From: Carboxylicivirga sp.
GTDB lineage: Bacteria; Bacteroidota; Bacteroidia; Bacteroidales; Marinilabiliaceae
Length of the DNA: 52,302 nucleotides
Reading direction: 5' to 3'
Assembly (NCBI GenBank): GCA_025210475.1
Contig: JAOARW010000023.1
Location: 1 to 52,302, forward strand
Part shown: one piece after another, positions 43,776-52,062 of the stretch
How positions within the stretch are numbered: the first letter of the stretch is position 1
How the letters are laid out: the number at the start of each line of letters is the position of its first letter
Notes under the pieces: generated by a model
What the model was told of the DNA's origin: nothing
Seen by the model: the letters and a program-made list of their open reading frames with translations, nothing else
The model's database searches: none
Position numbers and translations under genes: made by a program

Positions 43776-44636
43776 ATGAAACAAACAACAACCTTACTCT
43801 TATTGGCCCTCGTAATGGTCACGGCTTGTCATCAAAGTCCAAATTATAAATCGAATGAGTTTGCCGATCTTTCAATGGAAGAGGAGGTGATACCCATAAC
43901 GCGTCAGGTAAGTGTGCCACCACCACCGCCTCCTTCACTTCAAACACCAGAGGTGGTTAAAAAGAAGATTATTAAGGATGGTCGCATGGGAATGAAGGTG
44001 AGAAACCTGGAGCAGACCAAAGATCGTGTGGATTCGCTGGTGAAAAGCCTGGATGGCTACTATTCCAACGAAAGCTTAAATAACAGCGATTGGGAATCGT
44101 CATACAACCTGACGGTCCGAATTCCCGCTGCCGGTTTTGAAACATTTATTCTTGCCCTTGAAAGTGGCAATGGTGAAATCCTTTATAAAGAAGTTGATGC
44201 CCGCGATGTAACCGATCAATTCATTGACCTGGAAACCCGTTTAAAAAACAAGCGTGCTTATCTGCAGCGCTACAATGACTTGTTAAAGAAAGCCCGAAAC
44301 GTTAAGGAAATACTGGAGATACAGGAAAAGATTCGCCGATTGGAGGAAGAGGTAGAGAGTACCACCGGACGGTTAAAGTATCTGGGCGACCAAGTGAAAT
44401 ACAGTACACTACGACTAAACATTCTAAAGCAAAAAGACTTTAAATATACGCCCAATAAGCGCGATAAATTCTCGGAAAGCATAAAACAATCACTTTCAAA
44501 AGGGTGGTTTGGTTTTGTTGATTTCATTATCTGGGTGGTTAAACTATGGCCCTTCTGGATAATTGCGGGATTGATCATATACGTTTTTAAACGAATAAGA
44601 AGAAAGCGCAAGGCAAATAAACCAGGAAAAAAATAG
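43776..44636 (+). CDS. DUF4349-domain lipoprotein with C-terminal membrane helix
   Basis: A 286-residue lipoprotein (Cys18 in VTAC) of the DUF4349 family. A proline run (PPPPPP) near residue 50 precedes the domain with KDGRMGMKVRNLEQTKDRV and YNLTVRIPAAGFETF. A charged coiled-coil (about 150-205, LETRLKNKRAYL to LEEEVESTTGRL) and a membrane helix near the C-terminus (about 245-268) with a basic tail follow. The coiled-coil between lipid anchor and helix suggests an envelope-spanning or inner-membrane role, but the family has no agreed function. The gene stands alone with a 267-base upstream gap that holds only an 11-base near-repeat around AAGCCAAATG. Confidence 0.8.
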   Translation: MKQTTTLLLLALVMVTACHQSPNYKSNEFADLSMEEEVIPITRQVSVPPPPPPSLQTPEVVKKKIIKDGRMGMKVRNLEQTKDRVDSLVKSLDGYYSNESLNNSDWESSYNLTVRIPAAGFETFILALESGNGEILYKEVDARDVTDQFIDLETRLKNKRAYLQRYNDLLKKARNVKEILEIQEKIRRLEEEVESTTGRLKYLGDQVKYSTLRLNILKQKDFKYTPNKRDKFSESIKQSLSKGWFGFVDFIIWVVKLWPFWIIAGLIIYVFKRIRRKRKANKPGKK

Positions 44637-44678
44637 AAATTCTGTAGTTTCCAGTACAAAAGTCATTAAGACTCACTT

Positions 44679-44709
44679 ATTGTTATCAAATCTGAAATAT
44701 GTAGTTTTG
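44679..44709 (+). promoter_or_regulatory. Bacteroidota promoter for the membrane AraC gene
   Basis: ATTG at 44679-44682, then 19 bases, then TAGTTTTG at 44702-44709, a full match to TAnnTTTG. Transcription should begin near 44716, giving a leader of about 60 bases before the ATG at 44778. Confidence 0.65.
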
Positions 44710-44777
44710 CCGGACTAAAGTTGATAACCAATTATAGAATTTTACGTTATCAACTTTACATGGAAAAATAACTGTTT

Positions 44778-45887
44778 ATGGATCTGGATAAGGTAATCTT
44801 TCTGTTATTAGATACGATTGATATGTGGCAAGCTATATCGGTAGGTATATTCTTGTTACTTATGAATCGTCGAAAAAAGAATTCTCTTCTTCTGTTAGGG
44901 AGCTTTCTTGTATTTTCAGGATTAAGTAGTTTGTCATTGATATTTGATTTTTTCAGTGCCTATGTGAGTAGCCCTTATTTGCAGATTTTATCTTTTAATT
45001 TCCTGTGGCTGTTACCCACCTTGCTTTATCTTTATGTCGAGCGTGTTTCCATCGAGAAAGGCAAGAAAAGAAGTTACTACCTCTTGATTCCCGGAGGCAT
45101 TGACCTGCTGATTAATATTGGGAAATTCTTTTTGCCCCTCCATCAAAAAACAGCTTTGGAAGAATCATTTGGCTACGCTTTATTTGAGTTAACAGGTATC
45201 GTATTTGGTTTGGTGCTGATATTTAAGATATTCAACAAAGTAAGGCGACATTCAAAAATGATTCGTAACCAGTATAGTTCCACCGAAAACAGGGATCTGG
45301 GCTGGTTAAAAGTGGCCATTATTGCCATTATCACCAGTTTTGTTTTTGAAATGATCGTTGAATTTGCTTTACCTGGTTTTTGGCCCGATCTGTTTATGTA
45401 TTTATTTAGTTTATTTATAACCTTCTGGATTGCTTACAATGGCTTGTTACAGCAAACTTCAGTTAACCTGATAAATAATCAGACTGCAGCGGTACTTCCG
45501 GAGCAGGAAGATATCATTGAACCGGAACCGGAAAATGTCTCAAAAGAAAATGAAATTGTAGAACGGATAAAGAATCTGTTGAAGAACGAAAAACTCTATT
45601 TAAATGCCGATCTCACCATTGCAGATATCGCTAAAAAAATAGAAGAACATCCGCGCACAGTTTCGGTCAGCATAAATCGAATATGTCAGGAAAACTTCAA
45701 CCGCTTTATAAATAAATACCGCATCGAAGAGGCCAAAATATTGCTCTCAAACCACAAATCCGACCGATTAAATATGGAAGGAATAGGTTTTGAAGCCGGA
45801 TTTAATAGTAATAGCTCATTTTATACGGCCTTTAAAAAGGAATTGAATATCACGCCTTTACAATTTCTCAAAAATTCGGATTCCTGA
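44778..45887 (+). CDS. Membrane-anchored AraC-family transcriptional regulator
   Basis: A 369-residue protein with about seven hydrophobic helices in residues 10-235 and an AraC-type HTH at the C-terminus (about 270-365). The HTH has LTIADIAKKIEEHPRTVSVSINR and GFEAGFNSNSSFYTAFKKELNITPLQFLK. This 7TM-HTH layout is common in Bacteroidota and implies direct signal transfer from membrane to DNA. The linker (about 235-268) is rich in Glu and Pro. Its stop codon lies inside the left arm of the first of three inverted repeats, which may be its own binding sites. Confidence 0.88.
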   Translation: MDLDKVIFLLLDTIDMWQAISVGIFLLLMNRRKKNSLLLLGSFLVFSGLSSLSLIFDFFSAYVSSPYLQILSFNFLWLLPTLLYLYVERVSIEKGKKRSYYLLIPGGIDLLINIGKFFLPLHQKTALEESFGYALFELTGIVFGLVLIFKIFNKVRRHSKMIRNQYSSTENRDLGWLKVAIIAIITSFVFEMIVEFALPGFWPDLFMYLFSLFITFWIAYNGLLQQTSVNLINNQTAAVLPEQEDIIEPEPENVSKENEIVERIKNLLKNEKLYLNADLTIADIAKKIEEHPRTVSVSINRICQENFNRFINKYRIEEAKILLSNHKSDRLNMEGIGFEAGFNSNSSFYTAFKKELNITPLQFLKNSDS

Positions 45888-45955
45888 AATAACTAGCATT
45901 TTCAGAAATCCGAAGTCCACATTCTGTATTTCAGAATACACATTGCCTTATGTGT
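45875..45955. promoter_or_regulatory. Three adjacent inverted repeats after the AraC gene (putative operators)
   Basis: First, TTCGGATTCCTGAAA (45875-45889) pairs with TTTCAGAAATCCGAA (45900-45914) with one mismatch. Second, ATTCTG/CAGAAT arms span 45921-45937. Third, ACACAT/ATGTGT arms span 45938-45955. TTTCAGAA recurs in the first two. No T tract follows, so termination is less likely than protein binding. They sit upstream of the TraB-like lipoprotein gene. Confidence 0.5.
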
Positions 45956-45991
45956 GGTTCTTTTGCATAGTCAAATCAAGAAAAGTTGATT

Positions 45992-46702
45992 ATGAAAGCA
46001 AGAGCCAAAATGATAAGTGTGCTTATAAGCATGCTATTTTTATTAACTGCCTGTAGTTTTAAAGAGGCCATTGAGCTTCGAAAAATGCTTACCAATACTA
46101 ATGTTGAATCGTGCGATTATAGCAACGATTCCAAAACAGTGCATTTTATTGGCATGGTGCATATGGGGCAGGAGCAGTTTTATAAAAATGTGAAGGAAGA
46201 GATTGAAAAGTACAAGCAAGAGGGCTATGTTTTGTTTTACGAATGGATTGATTTCGAAGTGGCCGATGACTTAACATTACGCAAAACAAAGAAGATCGTT
46301 GGCTTAATTCCTTCAGAAGAAGGCTATCAAACCCTTGTGTCGAAATTAGATATTGATGGTGTGGTGGCGCAGGATAATTCCATGTTTTTGGGGCTGGTAA
46401 ATAAGAACGATTTCAAAATCGATCTTGAAGCGATTGATGTTATCTGGCATTACGAACAGCAATACGGGGAAATAGAACTGAGTGAGGATGAACTAAGCAG
46501 TCCGATTGACTATGAAATAACCGGAGCAAAGCCCGATGAGCAAGCCATGTCGATTATTCTCGATGTGAGAAATGAATATCTGGCCCGACAGGTCCAAGAT
46601 GCGGGATATAATAAAATTCTGGTACTCTACGGAAAAGCTCATAAAAGCGGATTTTTCGAAGAATTGAAAAAGCTGGACGCCAACTGGAAATTAGATAATT
46701 AA
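45992..46702 (+). CDS. TraB/GumN (Tiki-like) family lipoprotein
   Basis: A 236-residue lipoprotein (Cys21 in LTAC). ATG at 45992 is preferred over TTG at 45986. VHFIGMVHMGQEQFY near residue 47, VLFYEW near 80 and LVLYGKAHKSGF near 210 are the spaced His/Glu blocks of the TraB/PrgY/GumN/Tiki fold, whose Tiki members are metal-dependent proteases. The protein is shorter than typical family members (about 280) but the key blocks are retained. Activity is not known for bacterial lipoprotein forms. It probably begins a transcript running through the envelope genes downstream. Confidence 0.72.
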   Translation: MKARAKMISVLISMLFLLTACSFKEAIELRKMLTNTNVESCDYSNDSKTVHFIGMVHMGQEQFYKNVKEEIEKYKQEGYVLFYEWIDFEVADDLTLRKTKKIVGLIPSEEGYQTLVSKLDIDGVVAQDNSMFLGLVNKNDFKIDLEAIDVIWHYEQQYGEIELSEDELSSPIDYEITGAKPDEQAMSIILDVRNEYLARQVQDAGYNKILVLYGKAHKSGFFEELKKLDANWKLDN

Positions 46703-46756
46703 GATACCTAATACATGCATTGTGTGTTCGCAGAATGATAAAATTAACTTCTATTT

Positions 46757-47586
46757 ATGAAACAGAAACTTTTAGTAATTACGGGATTATTGATCTCGAT
46801 AATGGTGCATGGGCAAAGTGCTTTAAATGCTCAAAATAGCTCTGATGGGAGCTTTGTAAGAGTAAGTGCCGGTTTTAATGGCGTGAAATTTCGTGATATG
46901 GCCACTTCACCCTTGTTTTATCAGGGCCGATTGTCACATGTTGAATTAGGGCTGGTAAAGCATCAGCATGATAAGGAGAGAGAGTTACGCATTAGCCTTT
47001 CAAAAGGAAATGCCACCAGTTCATTTAACGATCATACGGCCATTTCAGCCATTTCAATTTACGGATTGGATTATTCTCGCCTTTTTCCAGTTTGGAGCAA
47101 GAGTAAGTTTAATTTAAAGCTTGGAGGCGAGTTGTCGAATCGTTTTCATACACGTAACAACCCCTCTTTACAAAACAACCAGCAAGGTCTGGAGTTTTTC
47201 TCTACATTAATGTTGAGCAGTAAATTGGGCTGGGACATTTCCAATACCAAAGAGAAGCGCTTTTTCCCCTTTCGCTTTAAACCCGCCAAAAGAGAGTTGT
47301 CTTTTCAATTAAAAACGGCTTTGATGAACAACACCTATCGTAACGGTTACATCTACAACAATCAATCGGATATCATTAACAACACCAGGTTATTTGATGG
47401 TTATGAGCTTTCGTTGTTTAGTGGTTATCGAATCGCCAGTGAATTAAACTACTCGGTATTCCTAAAAAATGGTAACATCATTAATTTAGGCTATGGCCTC
47501 GATGCTTATAAAACCGGTGGTACTACGATAAATTCGCCTTGGCTCACCATCAATTGAAAATCTCTTTATTCTTTAAAACCAAATAA
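46757..47586 (+). pseudogene. Outer-membrane-like secreted protein with apparent one-base frameshift near the 3' end
   Basis: The frame from 46757 has a signal peptide (MKQKLLVITGLLISIMVHGQ) and barrel-like strands (GFNGVKFRDM, YGLDYSRLFP, LKLGGELSNRF). It stops at 47557 after an odd tail, TGGTTINSPWLTIN. Adding one A to the run AAAA at 47510-47513 changes the tail to NRWYYDKFALAHHQLKISLF and ends at 47586, eight bases before the next gene. HHQLKISLFFKTK is a normal C-terminal strand for this kind of Bacteroidota protein. The gene therefore looks frameshifted, by mutation or by a sequencing error at the homopolymer. Without correction the product has 266 residues and lacks its last strand. 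Function unknown. Confidence 0.75.
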
Positions 47587-47593
47587 GAACGTT

Positions 47594-48598
47594 ATGAACA
47601 AATATATATTATTACTGCTTATTCCATTTTTTGCGTCTTGCGAGTCTTTAATTCTGGAAGAAGATTTGGCTTCAACAGATGCTAAAACCAATTTCGAATA
47701 TTTGTGGAAACAATGTGATGAAAAGTACTCTTACTTCGAGTTGAAAGGTATTGACTGGAATGCTGTTAAAGAAAAGTATCAGGCGCAGATAACTGATGAA
47801 ACAACCGAACAGGAGTTGTTTAATATATTGGGAGCTATGCTGACGGAATTAAAGGATGACCATACCAATTTATCATCTAACTTCAATATCTCCCGGTTTG
47901 GAGTTAATTATGAATCGCAGGATAACTTTGACTGGCGCATCATTGAAGATAATTACCTGCCAAGGAATTACTTTATTAGCGGGCCTTTTATGCACGATTT
48001 TATTGAGAATAATCAAATTGGTTATATTCGATTCCCGGCCTTTACTGGCAGTGTTGATGATTATACGCTTGATTTTATTCTGTCGCGATATAAAGATACC
48101 AAAGGTCTGATTATCGATTTACGTGAGAACGGAGGCGGTGCAGCCACAGATATATTTAGTTTGTTATCACGATTTGTTGAAGAAGAAACCACGCTGTATT
48201 ATTCAAGAATCAAAACCGGTAAGGCACACGATGATTTTAGCGAGCCGGAAGCGGCGGTACTTAGTCCAAAGGATGGCATTCGTTATAAAAACAAAGTTAT
48301 GGTGTTGGTTGATCGGGGTACCTATAGTGCCGGATCATTTACGGCGCTTTCAACAAAGGCCATTCCAAGCATGGTTTTGGTGGGAGATAAAACAGGAGGA
48401 GGTTTAGGCATGCCCAATGGTGGTCAGTTGCCCAATGGCTGGAGCTTTCGTTTCTCCATCACGCAGGCGCTTAACCTGGATAAAAAGGCGGATTGGGAAA
48501 ACGGTGTGCCGGCTGATATCGAAGTGAAAATGGATTGGACAGATCGATCGCATGATGAAATTCTGGATCGTGCGATTCAGGAGTTATTAAATAAATGA
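47594..48598 (+). CDS. S41-family peptidase, lipoprotein
   Basis: A 334-residue lipoprotein (Cys16 in FASC) of the C-terminal-processing protease family. IGYIRFPAF, GLIIDLRENGGGAATD and VLVDRGTYSAGSF are the family blocks; Ser245 is the likely nucleophile, and GDKTGGGLGMPNG follows. No PDZ domain is visible between the N-terminal helical part (about 25-95) and the catalytic core, unlike CtpA-type enzymes, so it belongs to the shorter S41 branch common in Bacteroidota. A periplasmic or outer-membrane-facing peptidase is inferred. Confidence 0.88.
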   Translation: MNKYILLLLIPFFASCESLILEEDLASTDAKTNFEYLWKQCDEKYSYFELKGIDWNAVKEKYQAQITDETTEQELFNILGAMLTELKDDHTNLSSNFNISRFGVNYESQDNFDWRIIEDNYLPRNYFISGPFMHDFIENNQIGYIRFPAFTGSVDDYTLDFILSRYKDTKGLIIDLRENGGGAATDIFSLLSRFVEEETTLYYSRIKTGKAHDDFSEPEAAVLSPKDGIRYKNKVMVLVDRGTYSAGSFTALSTKAIPSMVLVGDKTGGGLGMPNGGQLPNGWSFRFSITQALNLDKKADWENGVPADIEVKMDWTDRSHDEILDRAIQELLNK

Positions 48599-48618
48599 GT
48601 TGACAGCTCAATGAAGGC

Positions 48619-48665
48619 GGGGACCTGCTTTATTCCTCGCTTTATTTTTCGCCTGGGAGGTCCTC
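48619..48665. repeat. GC-rich hairpin between S41 and the twin secreted genes
   Basis: GGGGACCT (48619-48626) pairs with AGGTCCTC (48658-48665) with one G-T pair and a 31-base loop. No T tract follows. It may be a weak terminator or processing site. Confidence 0.3.
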
Positions 48666-48702
48666 CAATTCTATAGAAGGATCGATAACAAATATAAATT
48701 AT

Positions 48703-49245
48703 ATGAATATGATCAAAGTATTTACCTTAGTTTTGGTTCTGTTGGCAAGCACATTGGCTATGGCTCAAAAGCAATTGCCCAGGTACAAAGTTGAGATCGT
48801 GACATGCGTTGAGTCGCTTGTGCCCGGAGGTGTTGGGCGATCACGAATGTTCTCAACGCCGGTGGAGTTAAACTACCTCGATTTTACATCGCATCAAACA
48901 GCTGCAAAAAAGGATCGAAACAAAAGTAAGCGCAATGCCATCAGACTTAAAGAGTATGAGGAAACCAAGTTGTTGAATCTATACAATGAGGGAGGTATTC
49001 GTTTTCAGAATATTGCAAGCAACGATGCATTGGTAAGCTCCAAATTAAATGATATGCTGAGCCAGGGATGGGAGCTGTTTTCGGTGACCACAGGTGTTGA
49101 AAGTAAAATGATTAGCTCCTCAGTTAAGAAAGAACTTCTAAAAATGGGACTTAAAATGCTTACCGACAGCAATGATAATGAGTCGAAGAATGATCCCAAC
49201 GGACTTTTTATGACGCGTTATTATTTCAGACGTGTAGTGGAGTAG
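48703..49245 (+). CDS. Secreted DUF4177-like protein, copy 1
   Basis: A 180-residue secreted protein with the signal MIKVFTLVLVLLASTLAMAQ (ATG at 48703, with a second at 48709). YKVEIVTCVESLVPGGVGRSRM opens the mature domain; FQNIASNDALVSSKLNDMLSQGWELFSVTTGVES and a final TRYYFRRV follow. The GWELFSV element and terminal YxFRR recall DUF4177, a small family of unknown function, but the N-terminal part is specific to this pair. A 25-residue charged insert (about 140-165) distinguishes it from the next gene. The two arose by tandem duplication. Confidence 0.7.
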   Translation: MNMIKVFTLVLVLLASTLAMAQKQLPRYKVEIVTCVESLVPGGVGRSRMFSTPVELNYLDFTSHQTAAKKDRNKSKRNAIRLKEYEETKLLNLYNEGGIRFQNIASNDALVSSKLNDMLSQGWELFSVTTGVESKMISSSVKKELLKMGLKMLTDSNDNESKNDPNGLFMTRYYFRRVVE

Positions 49246-49305
49246 CGGTATAGCTCTCCAACAAGAATTTAAATCAATAAAAGGAAATAATTTAAATAGA
49301 TAAAA

Positions 49306-49791
49306 ATGAATAAATTAATAGTTATAGCATTATTTGTATGCTTTTTTTCAAGTGTTGCCAGTGCACAAAAACCTGTTTATGAGGTGAAAATCATCACAAG
49401 TGTTGAGTCGATTGTACCCAATGGAGTAGGTCGTTCGCGCATGATTTCTACCGATGTAAATATCGATCACAAACAATACACAACCAAGCAAACGGCTGAA
49501 AAAGGAGATCGTAACAAAAGTGATCGAAAGGATATCCGAATTAAAGAGTATGATGAAACGAAACTCTTGAACTTTTTTAATGTGGGTGGAATTCGCTTCC
49601 AAAACATTGCCTCGAATGATGCTTTATTAACTTCAAAAATTAACGAGATGTTGGCCCAGGGATGGGAGTTGGCATTTGTTAATACAGGCGTTGAAAGTTA
49701 TGGTGGCGATGACGATAGCAACGGTATCTATATTACCCGATATTTATTTAAAAGAATAAAATCCGAAAGGATCATTGCCAATGAACAATGA
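49306..49791 (+). CDS. Secreted DUF4177-like protein, copy 2
   Basis: A 161-residue paralogue of the preceding gene, sharing YEVKIITSVESIVPNGVGRSRM, KQTAEKGDRNKSDRKDIRIK, IRFQNIASNDALLTSK and GWELAFVNTGVES. The charged insert of copy 1 is absent here, replaced by a short YGGDDDSNG. The signal peptide is MNKLIVIALFVCFFSSVASA. Conservation is highest in the mature core and lower in the signal, so both copies are probably under selection. Function unknown. Confidence 0.7.
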   Translation: MNKLIVIALFVCFFSSVASAQKPVYEVKIITSVESIVPNGVGRSRMISTDVNIDHKQYTTKQTAEKGDRNKSDRKDIRIKEYDETKLLNFFNVGGIRFQNIASNDALLTSKINEMLAQGWELAFVNTGVESYGGDDDSNGIYITRYLFKRIKSERIIANEQ

Positions 49792-49802
49792 TCAGTATTA
49801 AT

Positions 49803-49848
49803 AAGGGTTTCCTCAATGTAACAATTATTGCATAGAGGAAACCCTTTT
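49803..49848. terminator. Bidirectional terminator between convergent genes
   Basis: AAGGGTTTCCTC (49803-49814) and GAGGAAACCCTT (49835-49846) form a perfect 12-pair stem with a 20-base loop. TTTT ends the right arm on the + strand. It lies between the stop at 49791 and the minus-strand stop at 49870, so it can serve both directions. Confidence 0.85.
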
Positions 49849-49869
49849 AGTGTATTAGAGATAAAAGTG

Positions 49870-50226
49870 CTATTTCGCTTTCTTCATGGTAACCGGTAAG
49901 TTACCTTCAGGTGTTTCGGCATAGCCTTCAATAACACCGTTTTTAATTTCCAGAGTGACAGGAATCATCTGGTAGTCAACTTCTACTTCAAAAGTATACT
50001 TATTATCCTTGTAAGTTACTTTAATATCCTTAAGCTCTTCGTATTCGAACTCAAGCTTTAGCATAATGGCATTATCCTTTTCGTAGAATACGGCTTTACC
50101 TGTTTGGTAATCGTAAGGTGCTTGCTCCGATTCAAACTTCCAGTTTCCGATAATATCTTTTTCAGCAGCTTGTACAGTTAATACATATGCGAAGGTGAAG
50201 GCTAAAATTGCAAAAAACTTTTTCAT
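49870..50226 (-). CDS. Small secreted beta-rich protein of unknown function
   Basis: A 118-residue secreted protein. The signal MKKFFAILAFTFAYVLTVQA is followed by strand-rich sequence with IIGNWKFESEQAPY near the mature N-terminus, a pattern like small lipocalin-type proteins. Later come VTYKDNKYTFEVEVDYQ and GVIEGYAETPEGNLPVTM. I do not recognise the family. It has its own promoter and shares a terminator with the opposite-strand genes, so it is probably a single-gene transcript. Confidence 0.7.
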   Translation of the reverse strand: MKKFFAILAFTFAYVLTVQAAEKDIIGNWKFESEQAPYDYQTGKAVFYEKDNAIMLKLEFEYEELKDIKVTYKDNKYTFEVEVDYQMIPVTLEIKNGVIEGYAETPEGNLPVTMKKAK

Positions 50227-50258
50227 GATATTTTTGATTTTTAATTAATAATTCGATT

Positions 50259-50290
50259 CAAAAGTATCGGGAGAAAAAATTCAATGCAAA
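50259..50290 (-). promoter_or_regulatory. Bacteroidota promoter for the small secreted gene
   Basis: On the minus strand, TTTG (50287-50290) is followed after 20 bases by TACTTTTG (50259-50266), a full match to TTTG / TAnnTTTG. Transcription should begin near 50252, about 25 bases ahead of the ATG at 50226. This is the best promoter match in the window. Confidence 0.75.
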
Positions 50291-50328
50291 TTTATGGGAG
50301 TAGTGATCGTTTTGAGGGATGTTTGTAG

Positions 50329-51156
50329 CTATTGGCTGATTAATTCCTTGACCTGTGGGATAAAACTCTTCGATACAGGGATGAACGTGTCGGTGTTTTT
50401 TAGCTTGATCTGGTAACTTCGAGACACTTTTCTTATGGTTTCGATGTTCTGAATATTGATGATAAACGATCGGTGACAACGCATTAATCCTTTGTCGCCA
50501 AACTCCGACTCAACCCGTTTCAGTGTGTTTCTGACCAGTTCTTTTTTAACCGCGCCATCATCCATGTAATAAATGGTGACGTAATTATCCGACGATTCCA
50601 AATAAAGTACATGAGCCGGTTTAATACTCATTTGAGTCTGATTTTTCTCATCGGTAAAATGAAATAAATCAACCATCACCTGTTCCGGCTTTATTTCGCT
50701 GATCGTTTTATTGCCAAAAAAAGAACTTAACAGCAACAACGACAATGTATAAGGCAAAATCATTATAAAAGTAGTGTACCGAAGGGTGGTAAGCATTTCG
50801 TCAAGAAAAGGGTACTCTTTATTGCCATAAATCAGGGTTGCAATTATCGAAATCAGAATTAACTCACTTATAAGCCATGCTATCAGGTGCTTATTTTTAA
50901 AGTCCCTCGATTTGAATATGACATACAATATAAACTGCGTGACAAAGAAGGTGCCGATGCCAATGAGTAAGAAACTGTGCGGACCAAGAAACGACATCCA
51001 GCCCGGAATGGTAAGCCACGAACTAATGTTGAATGCTTTTAATCCAAATAAAATAAAGGTGCATATGAGCAGGGTAATAAATATATGCAGAACTCTCTTC
51101 AACCATGTATCGAAGCAGGGGAAGTTTCTATTAAAAAAATCGCTTAGTCTCTTCAT
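50329..51156 (-). CDS. Membrane LytTR-family transcriptional regulator
   Basis: A 275-residue protein with about four membrane helices (about 20-42, 55-80, 93-112 and 128-150) and a LytTR DNA-binding domain (about 175-272). The LytTR part has LYLESSDNYVTIYYMDDG, KRVESEFGDKGLMRCHRSFIIN and FIPVSKSFIPQVKELI. There is no receiver domain, so the membrane part itself probably takes the signal. Such membrane LytTR proteins are frequent in Bacteroidota and ligands are generally unknown. It is divergent from the ECF sigma gene across a 375-base region. Confidence 0.88.
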   Translation of the reverse strand: MKRLSDFFNRNFPCFDTWLKRVLHIFITLLICTFILFGLKAFNISSWLTIPGWMSFLGPHSFLLIGIGTFFVTQFILYVIFKSRDFKNKHLIAWLISELILISIIATLIYGNKEYPFLDEMLTTLRYTTFIMILPYTLSLLLLSSFFGNKTISEIKPEQVMVDLFHFTDEKNQTQMSIKPAHVLYLESSDNYVTIYYMDDGAVKKELVRNTLKRVESEFGDKGLMRCHRSFIINIQNIETIRKVSRSYQIKLKNTDTFIPVSKSFIPQVKELISQ

Positions 51157-51531
51157 GTATTAATAGTACTGTACACGCAAAAATAACATTCTATGTGCAG
51201 AACAAATACACTTTCTGAATATTCTAGGAAAAAAATCTGTTTTAATTATCTACCACAACTGGTCGTTAATGAAATCGGTATTTTTTTAAGGAATATCCCT
51301 GGGAAGTAAGCCGAAGTTTTTAACGTTTAAATGAATGATACTGATTTTTGTCCAAAATATTTCAGTTTAGAATCACACCAAATAAAGATGGCGGTAATGA
51401 GTAGTAAGTCAAGGAGATAGTGATGTTTGGACAAAGCTTTTGGTTTTCTCGGACTTCCATTCTCAAAATTAAGCAGTGAAAATCTTCGCACTGCTCTACA
51501 TTAGCTTCCGTTAAATCCAACTTATAAATAG
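51157..51531. promoter_or_regulatory. Divergent intergenic region with two inverted-repeat structures
   Basis: No gene is visible in these 375 bases. TTTGTCCAAA (51347-51356) and its exact reverse complement TTTGGACAAA (51426-51435) are separated by 69 bases. AGCAGTG (51472-51478) and CACTGCT (51489-51495) form a perfect 7-pair hairpin 36 bases ahead of the sigma gene ATG. Both could control the sigma gene; neither fits a known motif. Confidence 0.4.
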
Positions 51532-52062
51532 ATGAGTATCAAACCGCATATTTTTGGCTTAAAAGTAAAGCAGGATGCTGAGGCATTTGAAGAGCTTTAT
51601 AAGTCGAATTATCGGTTGGCCTATAAATATTGTTTACGGCTTGTTAAAACGCCTTCTGTTTGTGAGGATATCGTTCAGGATGTTTTTGCCTATATCTGGA
51701 AAAACCGGGAAGTGATACACATTCAAAAGTCCTTTACTTCTTATCTTTTAAAGGCTTGTCACAATGCTTGCGTTAATTATTTTAATAAAGAGCGTAATAA
51801 GCAGGATTATATCCAGAAGAGTTTGAAAAAAGGATTGTATACGGAAGATGGCTACTCGATTATTTACGAGGAGGAAATACGTAGCATATTAAAGGATTTG
51901 ATTGAAGAATTACCGGATCAGTGCCGCAAAGTTTTTATTCTGAGTCGTGAAAAAGGATTGAAATATAAAGAAATAGCCAAGCAATTGAATATTTCTCCAA
52001 AGACTGTAGAGGCGCAGATATACAGGGCTTTAAAGTATATTAAACAACGGCTTAAATCTTAA
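51532..52062 (+). CDS. ECF-type RNA polymerase sigma-70 factor
   Basis: A 176-residue sigma factor. Region 2 shows AFEELYKSNYRLAYKYCLRL and DIVQDVFAYIWKNRE (about 15-75). Region 4 shows LIEELPDQCRKVFILSREKGLKYKEIAKQLNISPKTVEAQIYRALKYIK (about 120-172, quoted in parts by its motif ends: LPDQCRKVF, YKEIAKQL, KTVEAQIYRALK). This is the Bacteroidota group that usually precedes a FecR anti-sigma and a SusC/SusD pair. The 11 bases after its stop already start a T-rich gap and no anti-sigma frame is seen before the edge, so its partners, if any, lie outside. Confidence 0.93.
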   Translation: MSIKPHIFGLKVKQDAEAFEELYKSNYRLAYKYCLRLVKTPSVCEDIVQDVFAYIWKNREVIHIQKSFTSYLLKACHNACVNYFNKERNKQDYIQKSLKKGLYTEDGYSIIYEEEIRSILKDLIEELPDQCRKVFILSREKGLKYKEIAKQLNISPKTVEAQIYRALKYIKQRLKS

